From contig FJUW01000011.1 in NCBI GenBank assembly GCA_900074885.1, positions 769,890 through 833,889 of the forward strand: a stretch of 64,000 nt of DNA. The letters run 5' to 3'. Source of the stretch: Rhynchosporium graminicola (Eukaryota > Ascomycota > Leotiomycetes > Helotiales > Ploettnerulaceae). Below, in pieces: positions 11,463-23,222 of this stretch. The notes below the pieces were generated by a model. The model was not told where the DNA came from, ran no database searches, and worked only from the letters and a program-made list of their open reading frames with translations. A program made the translations under genes and the position numbers. The stretch's first letter is position 1, and each line of letters opens with the position of its first letter.

Positions 11463-12991
11463 GATTCCGACGTATAGGAAGGGAGAATTAGAGGAGAGAA
11501 TATCGGATGATTATGTTGTTACCGTCGCGTTACGATTGAAGCCTTCCAAATCCGAGTCAAATTATTGTAATAGGGAAGTGGCTTCGGCCATGAGAACCTA
11601 TGAGGATTGAGGATTGAAGTATGATTCTGGAAGTGGAACACCATGGAGAGTTCCCCACCTCACCATAATGCTGGTGCCGCATTTTCCAGAGATTCCGAGT
11701 AGAACATCTGATTGACTTCATGGCACTGCGCGGGATTGAAGACATGCTCAAGCGGGTCTGCTTCTGCAATTGGTTTGCTGTAATGAGTGTAACATGAACA
11801 GTGGTCGTGATGCTTAGTTTTCGAGTTAGCTCAAGAGGGATTGAAATCCGCCTATGGATCGGCTTGACAGGATAAGCATCCTTGTCCTAGTGGCCTCACG
11901 GCGTGGCAGTTTAGCTCTCCGAGACTTGGCAAATCCATGCTCAGCGAAGTGATTTAGATAGACCCTTTCTGTTTTCCACTGGCCATCACCATCAACTGCG
12001 GTGGACCTGAGGGGAGTACGAAACTGACGATGACTGTTACCTACATAACAAAGTTGCTGTTGATTATACGCCTTCATCATTTGACTTCAGGCGATGTCCT
12101 GTCATTCCTGGCGATTTAACATCGGTTCATCACTTGTTCGTTGCTCCTCTCTATCCAGCCCAAACAAAGCCGCCTCAAGAGTAAGGAGATTGATTTAGAC
12201 TCTATCTGAACCTCATGTATTCTGTATTGGAGTTGACTCCTATTGACCAGTTCACTAACTTGAACAGATCAGGGGAGTCGGAAAAGGATAAACCCCGCAA
12301 ACAAGCGATCCGATCATACATACCACCTACAGTAGCGGCGGAATTGAGGCGGGATTGAACTCTGCACTCAAAGGCAATGTGATGATATATATATATGATT
12401 GGTCAATTCCTGAGCACATGAGCAAATTTATTAACGTCGCCACGAACCTGCAACTTGCGGGAAACTGGCGGAAATGGCGCTGCTCTACTAAGTATTTCCC
12501 CATCATAGTAAGTATGCCCTATTCATTCATGCCACGTAATTGGAGGCTGGTGAGAGTAGAAGTACACTGACAAGGTACAGGCACACACTTGAACGATGTT
12601 GGGCTTAGTAAGAATCCAGAAAACCTTAATCATGAGCCATCCCGCATCTCCATTTGCCCCGGATTCTTGACTCAAGCACACCATCTGACATATGAGACGG
12701 ATAGATGCTCGTATGGAGACTATGGACCCCGCCTGCTTGCTGAAGCGGGGAAATAGCGCCGCTGAAGTCCTGGACCATGGACCAAACGCCCCGAAGAAAA
12801 CATGACAATGCATCCAACATTATTCAACTTGAAAACCTCGGAATACTCCCGGTGAGGACCTATGGGCACATATATAATAAGACGTTCATCGCACACTCCG
12901 AATGTTTCTCATCAGCATTTTTTCGGCATCCTTGCTTTGCATGCTCCTTAGCATCACTTGAGTCAACTTCTGGTCTAACTCGATATCCATC
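11463..12991. other. Intergenic region between the GH27 pseudogene and the MFS gene
   Basis: The two flanking genes diverge, so promoters of both would lie within this 1.5 kb. No further gene is supported; the ORFs present are short and unrecognised. Confidence 0.5.
12869..12880 (+). promoter_or_regulatory. Candidate TATA box of the MFS transporter gene
   Basis: The string CATATATAATAA lies about 110 bases before the ATG at 12992, a plausible core-promoter distance for a regulated fungal gene. Nothing else identifies the transcription start. Confidence 0.4.
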
Positions 12992-14755
12992 ATGGAGAAG
13001 AACACCAAGGACATGACCCAGGAGGTCACTCCATCTCGACTGGAGAATGAAGACCACAGCCTCAAACTGAAGATGCAAGGTTCTGAGCTCAATACTGCTG
13101 CACTCGAAGGAACAATCATAGAGCACGAGCTCTCACCACTCGAGGCTATCAAAGCCTACCCTACCGCGATCTTCTGGGCCCTCATGGTCTCCATGTGTGT
13201 GATCATGGAAGGCTACGATACGATTTTGATTGGAAACTTCTACGCATATCCTGAGTTTGCGAAGAAATACGGAACCTTCTTCCCGGGTGTCGGATATCAG
13301 TTGACAGCACCATGGCAAGCTGGATTAGGAAATGCTTCGGGCATTGGAGCATTCTTCGGTGCTCTGCTCAATGGATACTTGGTCACCAAATTTGGTGTGA
13401 AGAGAGTCATCGTTGGATCCCTCATCTTCCTCTCGGCAAATTTGTTCATAGTCTTCTTTGCGCCAAATATTCAGGTATTATTGGTGGGACAGATGATCTG
13501 TGGTGAGTACTTCTGGGATCTATCTGTGACATTGCGTACGTGCATACTGATATTTATCTAGGTCTCCCATGGGGTGTTTTTGCAACCATAGCTCCAGCTT
13601 ATGCCTCTGAAGTCCTCCCCCTCTCGCTTCGAGTCTACCTCACCAGTTACACCAACATGTGCTTCATCATAGGTCAATTGATCGCGGCAGGCGTTCTTGC
13701 AGGTCTCGTAGACGTACATAGCCAATGGGCATTCAAGATCCCTTTCGGTAAGCTTCTGCACTCGAGAGTTAAAGACTTGTGCTGACGCATCAACAGCAAT
13801 CCAATGGGTTTGGCCTGCCTTCCTCATTCCTCTGTTATGCTTCGCTCCAGAGTCTCCTTGGCATTTAGTTCGTGTCGGACGCCTCGAAGAAGCTGAAAGA
13901 TCTCTCAAGCGCCTTGTCCGCAAATCTTCCGGGATCCAGACGAAGACCCTTCTAGCTGCCATCGTCCACACCAACGACCTCGAACAAGAACTCGAGACTG
14001 GCACATCATATAAAGACTGTTTCACAGGAAACGAACTCCGGCGTACGGAAATCTCATGTATGGCCTTCGCAGGTCAAATTCTCTCCGGTTCGACGTTTGC
14101 ATATAATTCTACCTACTTCTTCCAACAGGTCGGACTCAATACGAATACAACTTACAAGCTCAATGTTGGTGGGACGGGTATGGCTCTGTTTGGTACTCTT
14201 GTGTCCTGGTTCCTCGTCATACCTCATTTTGGTCGCCGCAAGATCTACCTCTGTGGTATGTCCGTAATGGCAAGCACTCTCTACGTGATTGGCATTCTCA
14301 ACACAAAGACCTCGATCTCCGGCGTAGGCATGTCCCAAGCTGTATTGACTCTTGTCTGGACATTCATCTTCCAACTTTCCGTCGGACAACTTGGATGGGC
14401 GCTCCCCGCGGAAATGGGCTCTACTCGACTTCGACAAAAGACGATCTGCCTAGCCAGAAACTCGTACTATATCGTCAGCGTCATTTCTAACGTCTTGCAG
14501 CCATACTTCATGAACCCTACCGAATGGAATTTAAGAGGATACACGGGCTTCATCTGGGGCACTACAGCTTTCCTTACCTTTGCTTGGGCCTTCTTCCGCC
14601 TTCCTGAGAGTGGAGGACGTACGTTCGAGGAGATGGATATCTTGTTTGCTGAGAAGATTTCAGCGAGAAAATTTGCCAAGACGGACCTTGAGATATACCG
14701 AGGACAGGGTGTGGAAGAAGTGGCAAGGAAGGTCGCCGTGGTACATGTGGAGTGA
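12992..14755 (+). CDS. MFS sugar transporter, maltose-permease type
   Basis: Three exons, 12992-13502, 13562-13747 and 13797-14755, join in frame to 551 residues. Introns are 59 and 49 bp with GT/AG ends, the second having a GCTGAC branch-like site. The protein has a hydrophilic N terminus of about 50 residues and then about twelve hydrophobic segments. Family features seen: EGYDTILIGNFYAYPEFAKK in the first segment, GVKRVIVGS after segment 2, PESPWHLVRVGR before the central cytoplasmic loop, PHFGRRKIYLCG, STRLRQKTICLARNSYY, and PESGGRTFEEMDILF at the end of segment 12. These place it in the sugar porter family, closest in pattern to fungal alpha-glucoside:H+ symporters (maltose permease). 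Plasma-membrane uptake of an alpha-linked disaccharide is inferred; the exact sugar is unknown. A dead alpha-galactosidase gene lies divergently next to it, and element A is inserted about 350 bp after its stop. Confidence 0.92.
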
Positions 14756-15104
14756 GGATACCTAATTCCGAGTAGACCTGCATAGATCGGGTTTTTGATA
14801 GGTATATAATACCAACCTTTCGAGTCATCTAATGTAATGGCACGTGATAGTCGGTTGTATATGTACGGTGTTAGGCGTGTTCAGCGTGCGCTGAATATTG
14901 TGATCTTTTGGTCCAGATGGCGTAGTTGTAGTTGGTGTGAGCCTAACCTCAACCCCGTTACATCTAACAAGAAGTATTTGGGTGTTGTCTGGTCGTAGAA
15001 GTTGACGTTCTTACCTATGGCAACTTGCTGTGGGGGCTAATACGTATATCGTCGCTGCATCTGCAGAAGCATCATTTGCGAGGATCCCTAATACTTACTT
15101 ACTA
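14756..15104. other. 3' flank of the MFS gene up to the retroelement
   Basis: Holds the presumed 3' untranslated region of the transporter. Composition is still normal until it changes abruptly at 15,110. No gene is seen. Confidence 0.6.
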
Positions 15105-15109
15105 GTTGC
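15105..15109 (+). repeat. Target site duplication of element A, left copy
   Basis: GTTGC lies directly before the TG start of the left LTR and is repeated at 30739-30743 directly after the CA end of the right LTR. Confidence 0.9.
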
Positions 15110-15291
15110 TGTAATAGGTCTGTGCGCCTAGTGCCTCCCACTCCTGTATTTCAGAATTAGAGAGGAAGGAAGAACCTTCTCTCCTTAGTAATTAGTTTCT
15201 ATATTAACTAGATTATTACTAGCGAACCTCAAGAAAATATTCTAATATTCTATTATACATATTTACCTTAGCGTACTAAGTGATTATTATA
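15110..15291 (+). repeat. Element A left (5') LTR
   Basis: Starts TGTAATAGGTC and ends GATTATTATA. It is co-linear over 182 bp with the LTR at 30557-30738. Differences are mainly C/T and G/A, including its last CA now being TA. Confidence 0.92.
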
Positions 15292-15489
15292 TTCTAATTA
15301 CTTTTACTTAACGTTAGCTTAAATAATTATAATAGCTTAAAGCGGAGAATCCTCTACTACGTTAACCCGACTTATACTCTAAGACGACTCTATTAGAGCT
15401 TAGATAATACCTAGCGATATACTAGTAGATAACCTTTTAGTTCTATAAGAGAAACTCTAATCGCTAAAGAAATAGAATAACGTCCTAGA

Positions 15490-16663
15490 TAACCTTATAG
15501 TTAAGTACTAATAAATGTTCAGTAAAGACCTTACTTAATACCCTCCGGAAGCTACTATAAGAGTATAACTCTACTAAGCTTATATATCCGAAGACTCTAC
15601 CCTAAGTATAGAGAGAGATACTAGTCGATTAGTAGCTCCTGAAGAATTACTAATTCCTCGCTAGAATAAAAGTAAATATATAATTCTATCGGAATATAAG
15701 AGTAAGAGCTAAAGAGAGCTTACTAAGTATTTATAGGCTTATAACTAAGTCTTCGACTATAATACTAAAGGGTACCTAACTAATCTCGTCAAGATTAAAT
15801 AAGTAGTAATATTACTCTATAAGGAACTAGCGAATACCTAGGAAAAGTTTAGGAAGTATACTTTAGATACTTTTTATAAGATAACTTAGGAAAGTTATAA
15901 AGAGTTCCTAGCGAATCTCTAGTTACTCCTTATCTTACGAAAGGTAGCTAACTTATAGGACTATAAGAATACTCACTAGAGGCTAAGTTAACTAATTAAG
16001 AAGTTTATTAATTATTAAGAAGAGAAAGAAGAATAACTTAAACCCTTTATCGAGCGTTAATTATAAGATATCTTATTTAATAAGATCTACCTAGAGATTC
16101 GCTAGAAAATCATTAAGAATAGTTAAGCTAATAGACTTTAGACCTAAGACTAAGTTATTTCTACTATTACTCTTTAAGAGACTTATACTTTATTTAGAAG
16201 TACTAATAGTAATAAAAGATAAAAGGAACTTAAAGAGTAGAAATATAAGGAGTTAAACGCGAAGAATAATAACTTATATAAGTACTAGCGAAGAACTAAC
16301 GATTAATAAGATAAGAGCTAATAAAGATAAGAAGAGAGAAGAGATCTAAATAGTATACTTATTAGGGATCGACTAATAAGATAAGATATCTCTAAGGTTT
16401 AGTACTACTCTTATAATAAATATAGATATATCTCTTCGAACTATCTAAAATTAAATACTAGCGATACTAAAGATAAACGCTAAGGAAAGCTATAACTCGT
16501 AGTATCTTCTACGTCCGGACTGAGTTTACTAGATAATAAGATAGAAATCTAAATAAAGATTCTATCCTAAGATAAGTAGAAATCGATAACTACTCTTATT
16601 AATAATAAAGCAGAAGATAACTTTATATTAAGACTAGTTACTAAGGAATATAAGCTTGAACTT
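15490..16663 (+). pseudogene. Element A gag relic
   Basis: A + strand frame with many TAG/TAA codons retains a gypsy Gag pattern: a central block reading KYTLDTFYKIT then ESYKEFLANL and later IKKFINY followed by a Glu/Lys-rich stretch. The 3' part is cut off by element B at 16,664-16,669. Boundaries are approximate. Confidence 0.65.
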
Positions 16664-16668
16664 ACTAG
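16664..16668 (+). repeat. Target site duplication of element B, left copy
   Basis: ACTAG precedes the left LTR of B and is repeated at 23218-23222 after the right LTR. Removing B and one copy rejoins element A as ACTAGCGAAGG. Confidence 0.9.
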
Positions 16669-16903
16669 TGTGACGCTTGCTCTAGAAAGGTCTCAAAACT
16701 ACCTGAGTAATAAGACCTCATATTACTATGAATATGAAGTAGTAAGAATCACTTAAGAATCTATAACTAAGGAGTAAAGAAGTAGAGAGAGAATAGAAGT
16801 ATATATATGAAAAGGGGCCCCTAAACTCTACTCGTGTAATCTCGCTTAGCAGTAAGTGTTTCCACTAATAGGAAGAGACCTCTAAACCTAACTAGTCGTT
16901 ATA
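16669..16903 (-). repeat. Element B LTR (3' LTR in element orientation)
   Basis: Starts TGTGACGCTTGC and ends AGTCGTTATA. Matches 22983-23217 over the full 235 bp with few, transition-type changes, including a shared AAAAGGGGCCCC block. Confidence 0.92.
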
Positions 16904-17399
16904 CTACCCCTCCCTCCGAAAAAAGCTCGCCCTCGAGCGTTAGTCTATCTCCTTATTACTATTAAGGTAGTCGTAATTATCAATTCTATCGTAGAAAGCT
17001 TTCAGCTAATTAGGTAGTCTAGCAGGAGGTCTAGCTTACATTAGGTTATTAAGGTGGAATTATTACAGCTTAGCGAGAGCGTATTTAACGTCTATAGCGT
17101 CGTACTATATAAGATCAAAATCTTAATTTAACTAGGAAACTCGGTATAAGAGGCTATTACGCTACATACAGCACATAAATATATCTTCGATCTCCTATTT
17201 ATTATTACTAGTAATATTAATAGGTAGTGGCAGCGGTAAGGTTTATCCTAGCAAGGGGTCGTTTAGATGCTTCCGTAGCTTAGTAGTAGGGAATACGTTA
17301 TATACTTTTATACTAGTAGGGAGCTCTAGGCGATAAGAGCTTCTAACCTTTTTAATTATACGGAAAAGTCTATTAGTCGGGAAGTCGAGTTTTTTACTA

Positions 17400-20300
17400 G
17401 GTCGAGTACTTATAAAGTAGCATATATCTAGCTAAATAAGGTCGTCTATAGTAAAGTCGACTTCACGGCGTGAGCGATTATAAGATTAGGATATCTTAGC
17501 TTATATATATTAGAGGCTAGATTAAGCAGTAGTCTAGGTGTCACGCAGGTAATTAGCATAATCTAGAGCTTACTAAGTATTTAACTTATTAGTAGGCGTA
17601 ATAGAGTTAAGTAGGTCTTTCTAATTCTAATTAACGCGGAGTATATATCTATGAACGACTTCAAAGGGTAAGAGACCTCTAAGGGATTCGTAAGGAAGAG
17701 TTATCTAGGCGTAGTCTATAATAAGTAAGAATTCCGACTAGTTATCTTAATAGTAAGAGATAAAAGGTTATAATCTATATTAGAGATATTAGTTATAGAT
17801 CTCTGTTTAGCTATCTGTTTACGAGTAGTCTACTGCAGAAAGCTATCTTTTAGTGCTAAGAATTATAATAACTATAGTCTAAAAACGGGAAACGAATTAA
17901 GGCCCTCTATTAGAGGTAATTATTAATAGAGCTCCGAAATAGCGGTATACGTAGTATAAGTAAAGCTTTATAAGGTCGCGCGTATCAGAGGTCTTTCGGT
18001 ATAGAATACTAATTACTTATTTACTAAAACAGTCGATAAATACGAGAACATTATCGTAGCTATATTTATCGCGGTTGAAGCTATAGTAATTAACTATAAT
18101 ATACTCCTATGGACGTGATAATACAAGCAGAGGTTAGAGGAGGCCTAGTTTCTTATCACGCGGCACTTGAATTCGTCGGTAAGTATAATAGTTATAGTAG
18201 TACTAGTTGATAGTTGAAGCGATTTCGTATTACTAGTATTATAATACTAGTAGTTATAAGGTCTTCTTTATACTTAGATAGGTAGTCTCTAATCAGTTGT
18301 ATACTTCGCGTATAAATAGCGTGCGAAGGTATAAGACGTTAGGTACGATTAGTCTTCCTTTATAGAGTAGAAGATCTTTTTCTATAGTTAGTTTTCTAAG
18401 AGTAGCAGAGAGAGCTTATTTCCGTAAAGCTTAGAGTAATAGCGTAATACGATTAGCGTTAAGTACTTACTATACTATAGAAAAGACTAGCGATAGGTTA
18501 GCGACTTCTAAGGCGTTAATAAGCTTAAAGTTATCTATAGAGTCGGAGCTATTCCGGAGGTTACTTATAAGTAGTACTAGATCGATTTAGTCTTCGCATA
18601 GTAGCTACTATAAACGCTAGGTTCTTTTAGCATTATTCTAGTTATCTAATTTATCTATTCTATAAGAGAGAGCGTCAGCGAGTAGATTATACTTCCTAGG
18701 TTAATAGGTAATTATAAAGTTGTAATCTGCGAGTAGCTTAGCTTATCGGGCTTATCGTGCGTTTAGCTGTTTAGAGGTTATAAAGTACTTAAGAGCTTTA
18801 TAATTAGTGATAACGCGGACCTAATATAGTGCGCCTACGAGCTCAGATCTCTAGTTACTAAAAGATCGTATAATTACGAGTATTTCCTTATTATGAATAG
18901 CGTAATTAAGCTCGGCAGGTAGTATAGTCTTGGAGAAGTAGGCTACTAGGAACTAGTCTTTATCGTGCTGTTGCGATAGTATACTTATTATTACTCTATT
19001 ACTAGCGTCTGTTTCGATTATATAAGGTAGATATTGCTAATAGTAGTAGAGGAGTAGTGCCGAAGTGAGAGCGTGCTTTAGGTGATTAAAGGTATCTTTG
19101 TACTCTCTAGCGAACCGAAATAATATATTGTTTTTAGTGAGTTATATAAGAGGTTTTGCGATAATTCTGTAGTCCTTGATAAATCATCAGTAGAAGTTGC
19201 AAAAGCCTAAGAACGATTATACGCCCTTAACTATAGTTAGGTAATTCTAAGATTATATAATATTAACTTTCTTAGGGTCTATCTCGATCCTAGAAGTAGA
19301 GATAATAAATCTAAGGTATTTAGTGCGAGTGACGTTAAATTCATACTTCTTAAGGTTAGCTTATAATCTAGCGTCTTGCAATTATTATAGTACCTTATAT
19401 ATATATAATTAATACTATAGTAGGTCATTAGAGTAGATCAGAATATCGTCTAGATATACTATATAGAAATCGTTTAAGTAGTCGAATAAGACGTTATTCA
19501 TATATCGCTAGTACGTCATAGGGCCGTTAGTCAGACCGAAAGGGAGTACCTTATACTTATATATACTGTAATAAGTCCGGAAGGTCGTATACTCTTTAGA
19601 GGCTAGATCTATTCGAATTCGGTAGAACACCTAGCGAATATCTAGTTTAGTAAATATCTTAGCAGTAGAGATTCTAGCTAGCGTTTTATCGATTAATAGT
19701 AGTAGATATTAATCCTTCCTCGTAAGGTTATTAAGTGCGCGAAAGTCGATATAGAATCTTAGACTTCTATTAGCTTTCTTAACGAAAAGAATAAGTATAG
19801 CGTATAGTACTTAAGAAGGTTCGATGAAACCTTTAGCTAAGTTATTAGTAATATACGCCTTAACGACTTCAAGTTCTTTAGCTAATATCTTATATAAGGG
19901 GGAGTATTTAAGGTTCTTCTTAGCTCTTTCCTTAAGCTTAATTCGGTAATCGTATAAGTGATAAGGAGGGAGAATATCGCTAGCTTCCTTAGAAAAGACG
20001 TATACTTACTGGCTATACTCGTGAGGGATCTATAGTTCTGAATCTAATTCGCTTAAGCTAATAGTAAATTACTAAGCGGTTTTATGATATTCTATAAGGT
20101 TAATAATTAAAGATATAATAGTAGTATCGCGTTACTGAACTACGATTCGGTTATTAAGAAGCTTATCTATCTCGTAAAGGGTAATAGAGAAGATCTTATT
20201 ATTAGAGGACTTCTAGCGTTTATATAAGAGATAGAAGGCTAGGCTACTAATCGTGTAAATCTCTAGCGCAGGAGGCTCTAGAAGAGGCCTGAGTATACGA
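17400..20300 (-). pseudogene. Element B pol relic: RT, RNase H and integrase
   Basis: On the - strand, the frame around 19,250-19,830 gives SLRFYIDFRALNNLTRKD, KIFTKLDIR, LPFGLTNGPMTY and the polymerase motif FYIVYLDDILIYSNDLL, which is unmistakable gypsy reverse transcriptase. The YLDD catalytic pair is still present. Integrase traces such as YFGA and NRGP FVSRF lie near 17,900. Numerous TAG codons stand at Gln and Trp positions. The outer limits are approximate. Confidence 0.88.
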
Positions 20301-21034
20301 GGTAGTCTTTATCGCTTCCGAAATATCGTAGTATCTGTTTTTATACTTTAAGTAGCTTCTATTAAGTCGCGAGACGGTGTTCCGAGTAACTATTAGTCTA
20401 TAGTATGAATTGCACGGGCGTAGTCTTATACGTAGGTCTTTAACGTAAGGGCTTCTAATTAGGGTTAAAGTAGAGATTCACGCGGGATATAGGTAATAAT
20501 ATCGCTGAATCGTACGTACTTCGGCTATATATCGGTAGCTTCTCTGGAGTATAAAGACTTCTCTTTACTACTCTATTCTTATTCTTTAAGTAATAAACAC
20601 TTAGGCTTATTATATCTATAATAAGTAGTATAAACGCCGGAGAAACAGTCCTAACTGATCGGCAGTAGTAATAGAGGGTTAGTTACCTGTGGAATACTCT
20701 CTAGGAGAGAGTTTTAGATGTTTTTATAGCTATAAGTCTCCCTAGAAATACGCTTCTAAGCTAGTAATAGTCGTTTAATAATAGAGATAGAGTTAATAAC
20801 AGCTCGAATATTAATAGGAGAGTTAGCTACGCTTCGCTATTCCTCGTACGCTTCCCAGAACTAATTAAGGCGTTCGTTTCGTTCGTTAGCATCGTATTAG
20901 TAGCGCTAGTAAGTACAGTATTTACGTAAGTCCTTGATCTCGATCGGAGAGCTATAAACGTTACTAGGAGGAGTACATAGTAGCTAAATAATCTATTATT
21001 TAGAGGTATCTAAGAGTACTTGATATTCCGAAAG

Positions 21035-21382
21035 CTAGGTCCTTCCGAGTATAATACTATAGTTTCCGAGAGTAGTAATAAGAAAGGGGGTAAATACCTG
21101 AACGCGACGATCTACTATTAAATTAATTGTCGTATAGTAACTAATAGTATTACTATTAACGCTATTAAAGCTTTTGATAGGAATTACGTTTAGTAAAGGG
21201 TAAATTAAAAGTTTTAAGAAGAAGGAAAGGGATTTGAGAAAAGAACGATTAATAAAATAGTATTTATTAGCTCTAGAATCGAGAAGTGCGAGTAGCTTAT
21301 ACGAGAGTCTATTCTTAGTAAGAGTAGCACGTATAGTAAACAATTGATTACTAAGAAGCTTCGTAAGGTTAAGATATCGCAT
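21035..21382 (-). pseudogene. Element B retropepsin-like protease fragment
   Basis: A 115-codon open stretch holds the retroviral-type aspartic protease core. LLALLDSRANKYYFINRSFL corresponds to the active-site LLDSGA region, with Arg replacing the usual Gly (RIP-type G to A), and ITTLGNYSIILGRT matches the distal ILGRPW region. It survives as an open frame by chance inside a broken pol gene. Confidence 0.8.
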
Positions 21383-22982
21383 ATCTTATATACTACCTAG
21401 GAAGGAGTCTTTCCCTAGGCGTGGTTTTTTGCTAGCGGTTTAATATACTCCTAGGCGTTATTATACGTTTCTTCTAGCTTATTATTAATATTATTATTAG
21501 CGTTAATTACGTTGATTCGATGCGGAGTATTAGGTCGAGCTGACGACGAGCGTAAGTATAAAGTAGGCGTAAAGTGACGAGGAGCATTTGCCGGCGATTA
21601 TGCACGAGGCGTATTATTTTGTATAGAGTATAGTGCTTATTTACTAGTCGCATTAGTATTCTCGGGCGTAGGAAGACTAATTTACGGATAAGAAGAGGAG
21701 TTAGTACTACGGCGCTAGGAGGAGGTATTTATAAGGCGTTCCCGAGTCGCGCTAGCCTTAGCAGAAGACTCGGAATAATAAGTCTTTTTAATAAATTAAC
21801 CTTAGTCTTAAGCTTATATAGCATTAAAATATTCTTCTAGTATCCTTAACGTTTAGTACTATTAGAAGAGCTGTTTCCGTAGCCGTACAGGTAGCTTCTC
21901 CTATAAGTCCATTTTCAGAGTCGATTGATTATTTACTTTAGCTTTACGAGCTAGCGTATAAAACTCGTAGTAGAACGTCCAGAAGGTCTGCTTATAATCT
22001 ATCTTTAGCGCGGAGTAGCTAGCTCTTGCAGTTTATTAGTTATATAGATTAGATAAGAAGGAGACGAGTTAAGTGATTATATCAAGTGAATTAATTATAC
22101 TACTTTCTTCGTTATATTCTAGTTCTAAGAATAAGAGTTTTAGGTAAGTTCTAGCTATTCTTTCTATTTAGTTAAGTAACTAATCTTTACAGTGATCTTC
22201 GTCGATAAAGTAGCTAGAGTAGCGCCGGAGGGCGTTACGTATCTATACTTCCTAGAGTTTTAAAGAGTAGTCGATTCTATCAGAGAGCTTATTTAGAAGG
22301 TTCAGTATCTTCTCTATACGCGTAGCGTATAATATTAATAATATTCCTCCGGTAGATTATTCTCGATAATAATTATTAGGCGTAAGAGTAGCGTTATCTT
22401 CTTTAATTAATAGTAGCAGTATTATACGCGATTAAACGTTATTAAACGATATAGACTTAGCAGAGCGCTAAGTAGTTAACTAGCGTAGTTCTAGGAACTC
22501 GTCCTATAACTAGCGTAGTTCTATAGATAAGTCGGCGTTTAATTATCTCTCCTCCGCGAGCTTCCTTTCTGCCTCTTATAGCTAGTAAGCGCGGTCTTCT
22601 TATAAGTTACTTATAGTTACTATTAATATAGGAGTATTATCGGGGAGGTTTAGCGACTTAGTAAGTTCGTTGATTATAGTAGGAGTTAGGGAGCTTAACT
22701 CAGACGAGGCGTTATCGCGAGTACTTTCTACTATAGAGAGAGGTAAGTTATAGCGAGTATTACGAGTCGCTGAAGAATAAGAGGTAAAGGGAGTCAGAGA
22801 ACCGGTAGTTAATTTATCGGACTTAGGTTACTTCGGTTTAGGTACTATTCTTCAAGTTTATACTTAGTATAAGCCTTCTCTATATAGCGTAGTCTCCTGC
22901 GTTTAGTAGCTCTAGGCATAAAGGTATAATATAAGTAGATATTTACTATCTTCCTAGACGTAAGTAAAAGAGTTATAGATAA

Positions 22983-23217
22983 TATAACGCTTACTCTAGA
23001 AAGGTCTTAAAACTACCTGAGTAATAAGACCTTATATTGCTATGAATATGAAGTAGTAAGAATCACTTGAGAATCTATAACTAAGGAGTAAAGAAGTAGA
23101 GAGAGAATAGAAGTATATATATGAAAAGGGGCCCCTAAACTCTACTCGTGTAATCTCGCTTAGCAGTAAGTGTTTCCACTAATAGGGAGAGACCTCTAAA
23201 CCTGACCAGTCGTCATA
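22983..23217 (-). repeat. Element B LTR (5' LTR in element orientation)
   Basis: Starts TATAACGCTTAC, the RIP-altered form of TGTGACGCTTGC, and ends GACCAGTCGTCATA. Same 235-bp length as its partner. Confidence 0.92.
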
Positions 23218-23222
23218 ACTAG

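Larger units (their letters stand above)
16669..23217 (-). mobile_element. Element B: nested Ty3/gypsy retrotransposon, RIP-inactivated
   Basis: 6,549 bp with 235-bp LTRs at both ends and the duplication ACTAG. Coding runs on the - strand: gag-like region at 21.8-22.9 kb, protease at 21.0-21.4 kb, reverse transcriptase at 19.25-19.83 kb, RNase H below it, and integrase core near 17.85-18.2 kb. The integrase retains a NRGP block where the family has DRGP, as expected for RIP of the Asp codon. A purine tract (GGAGGGAGGGGTAG) abuts the lower-coordinate LTR as expected for this orientation. It is younger than A because it sits inside it. Confidence 0.92.
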
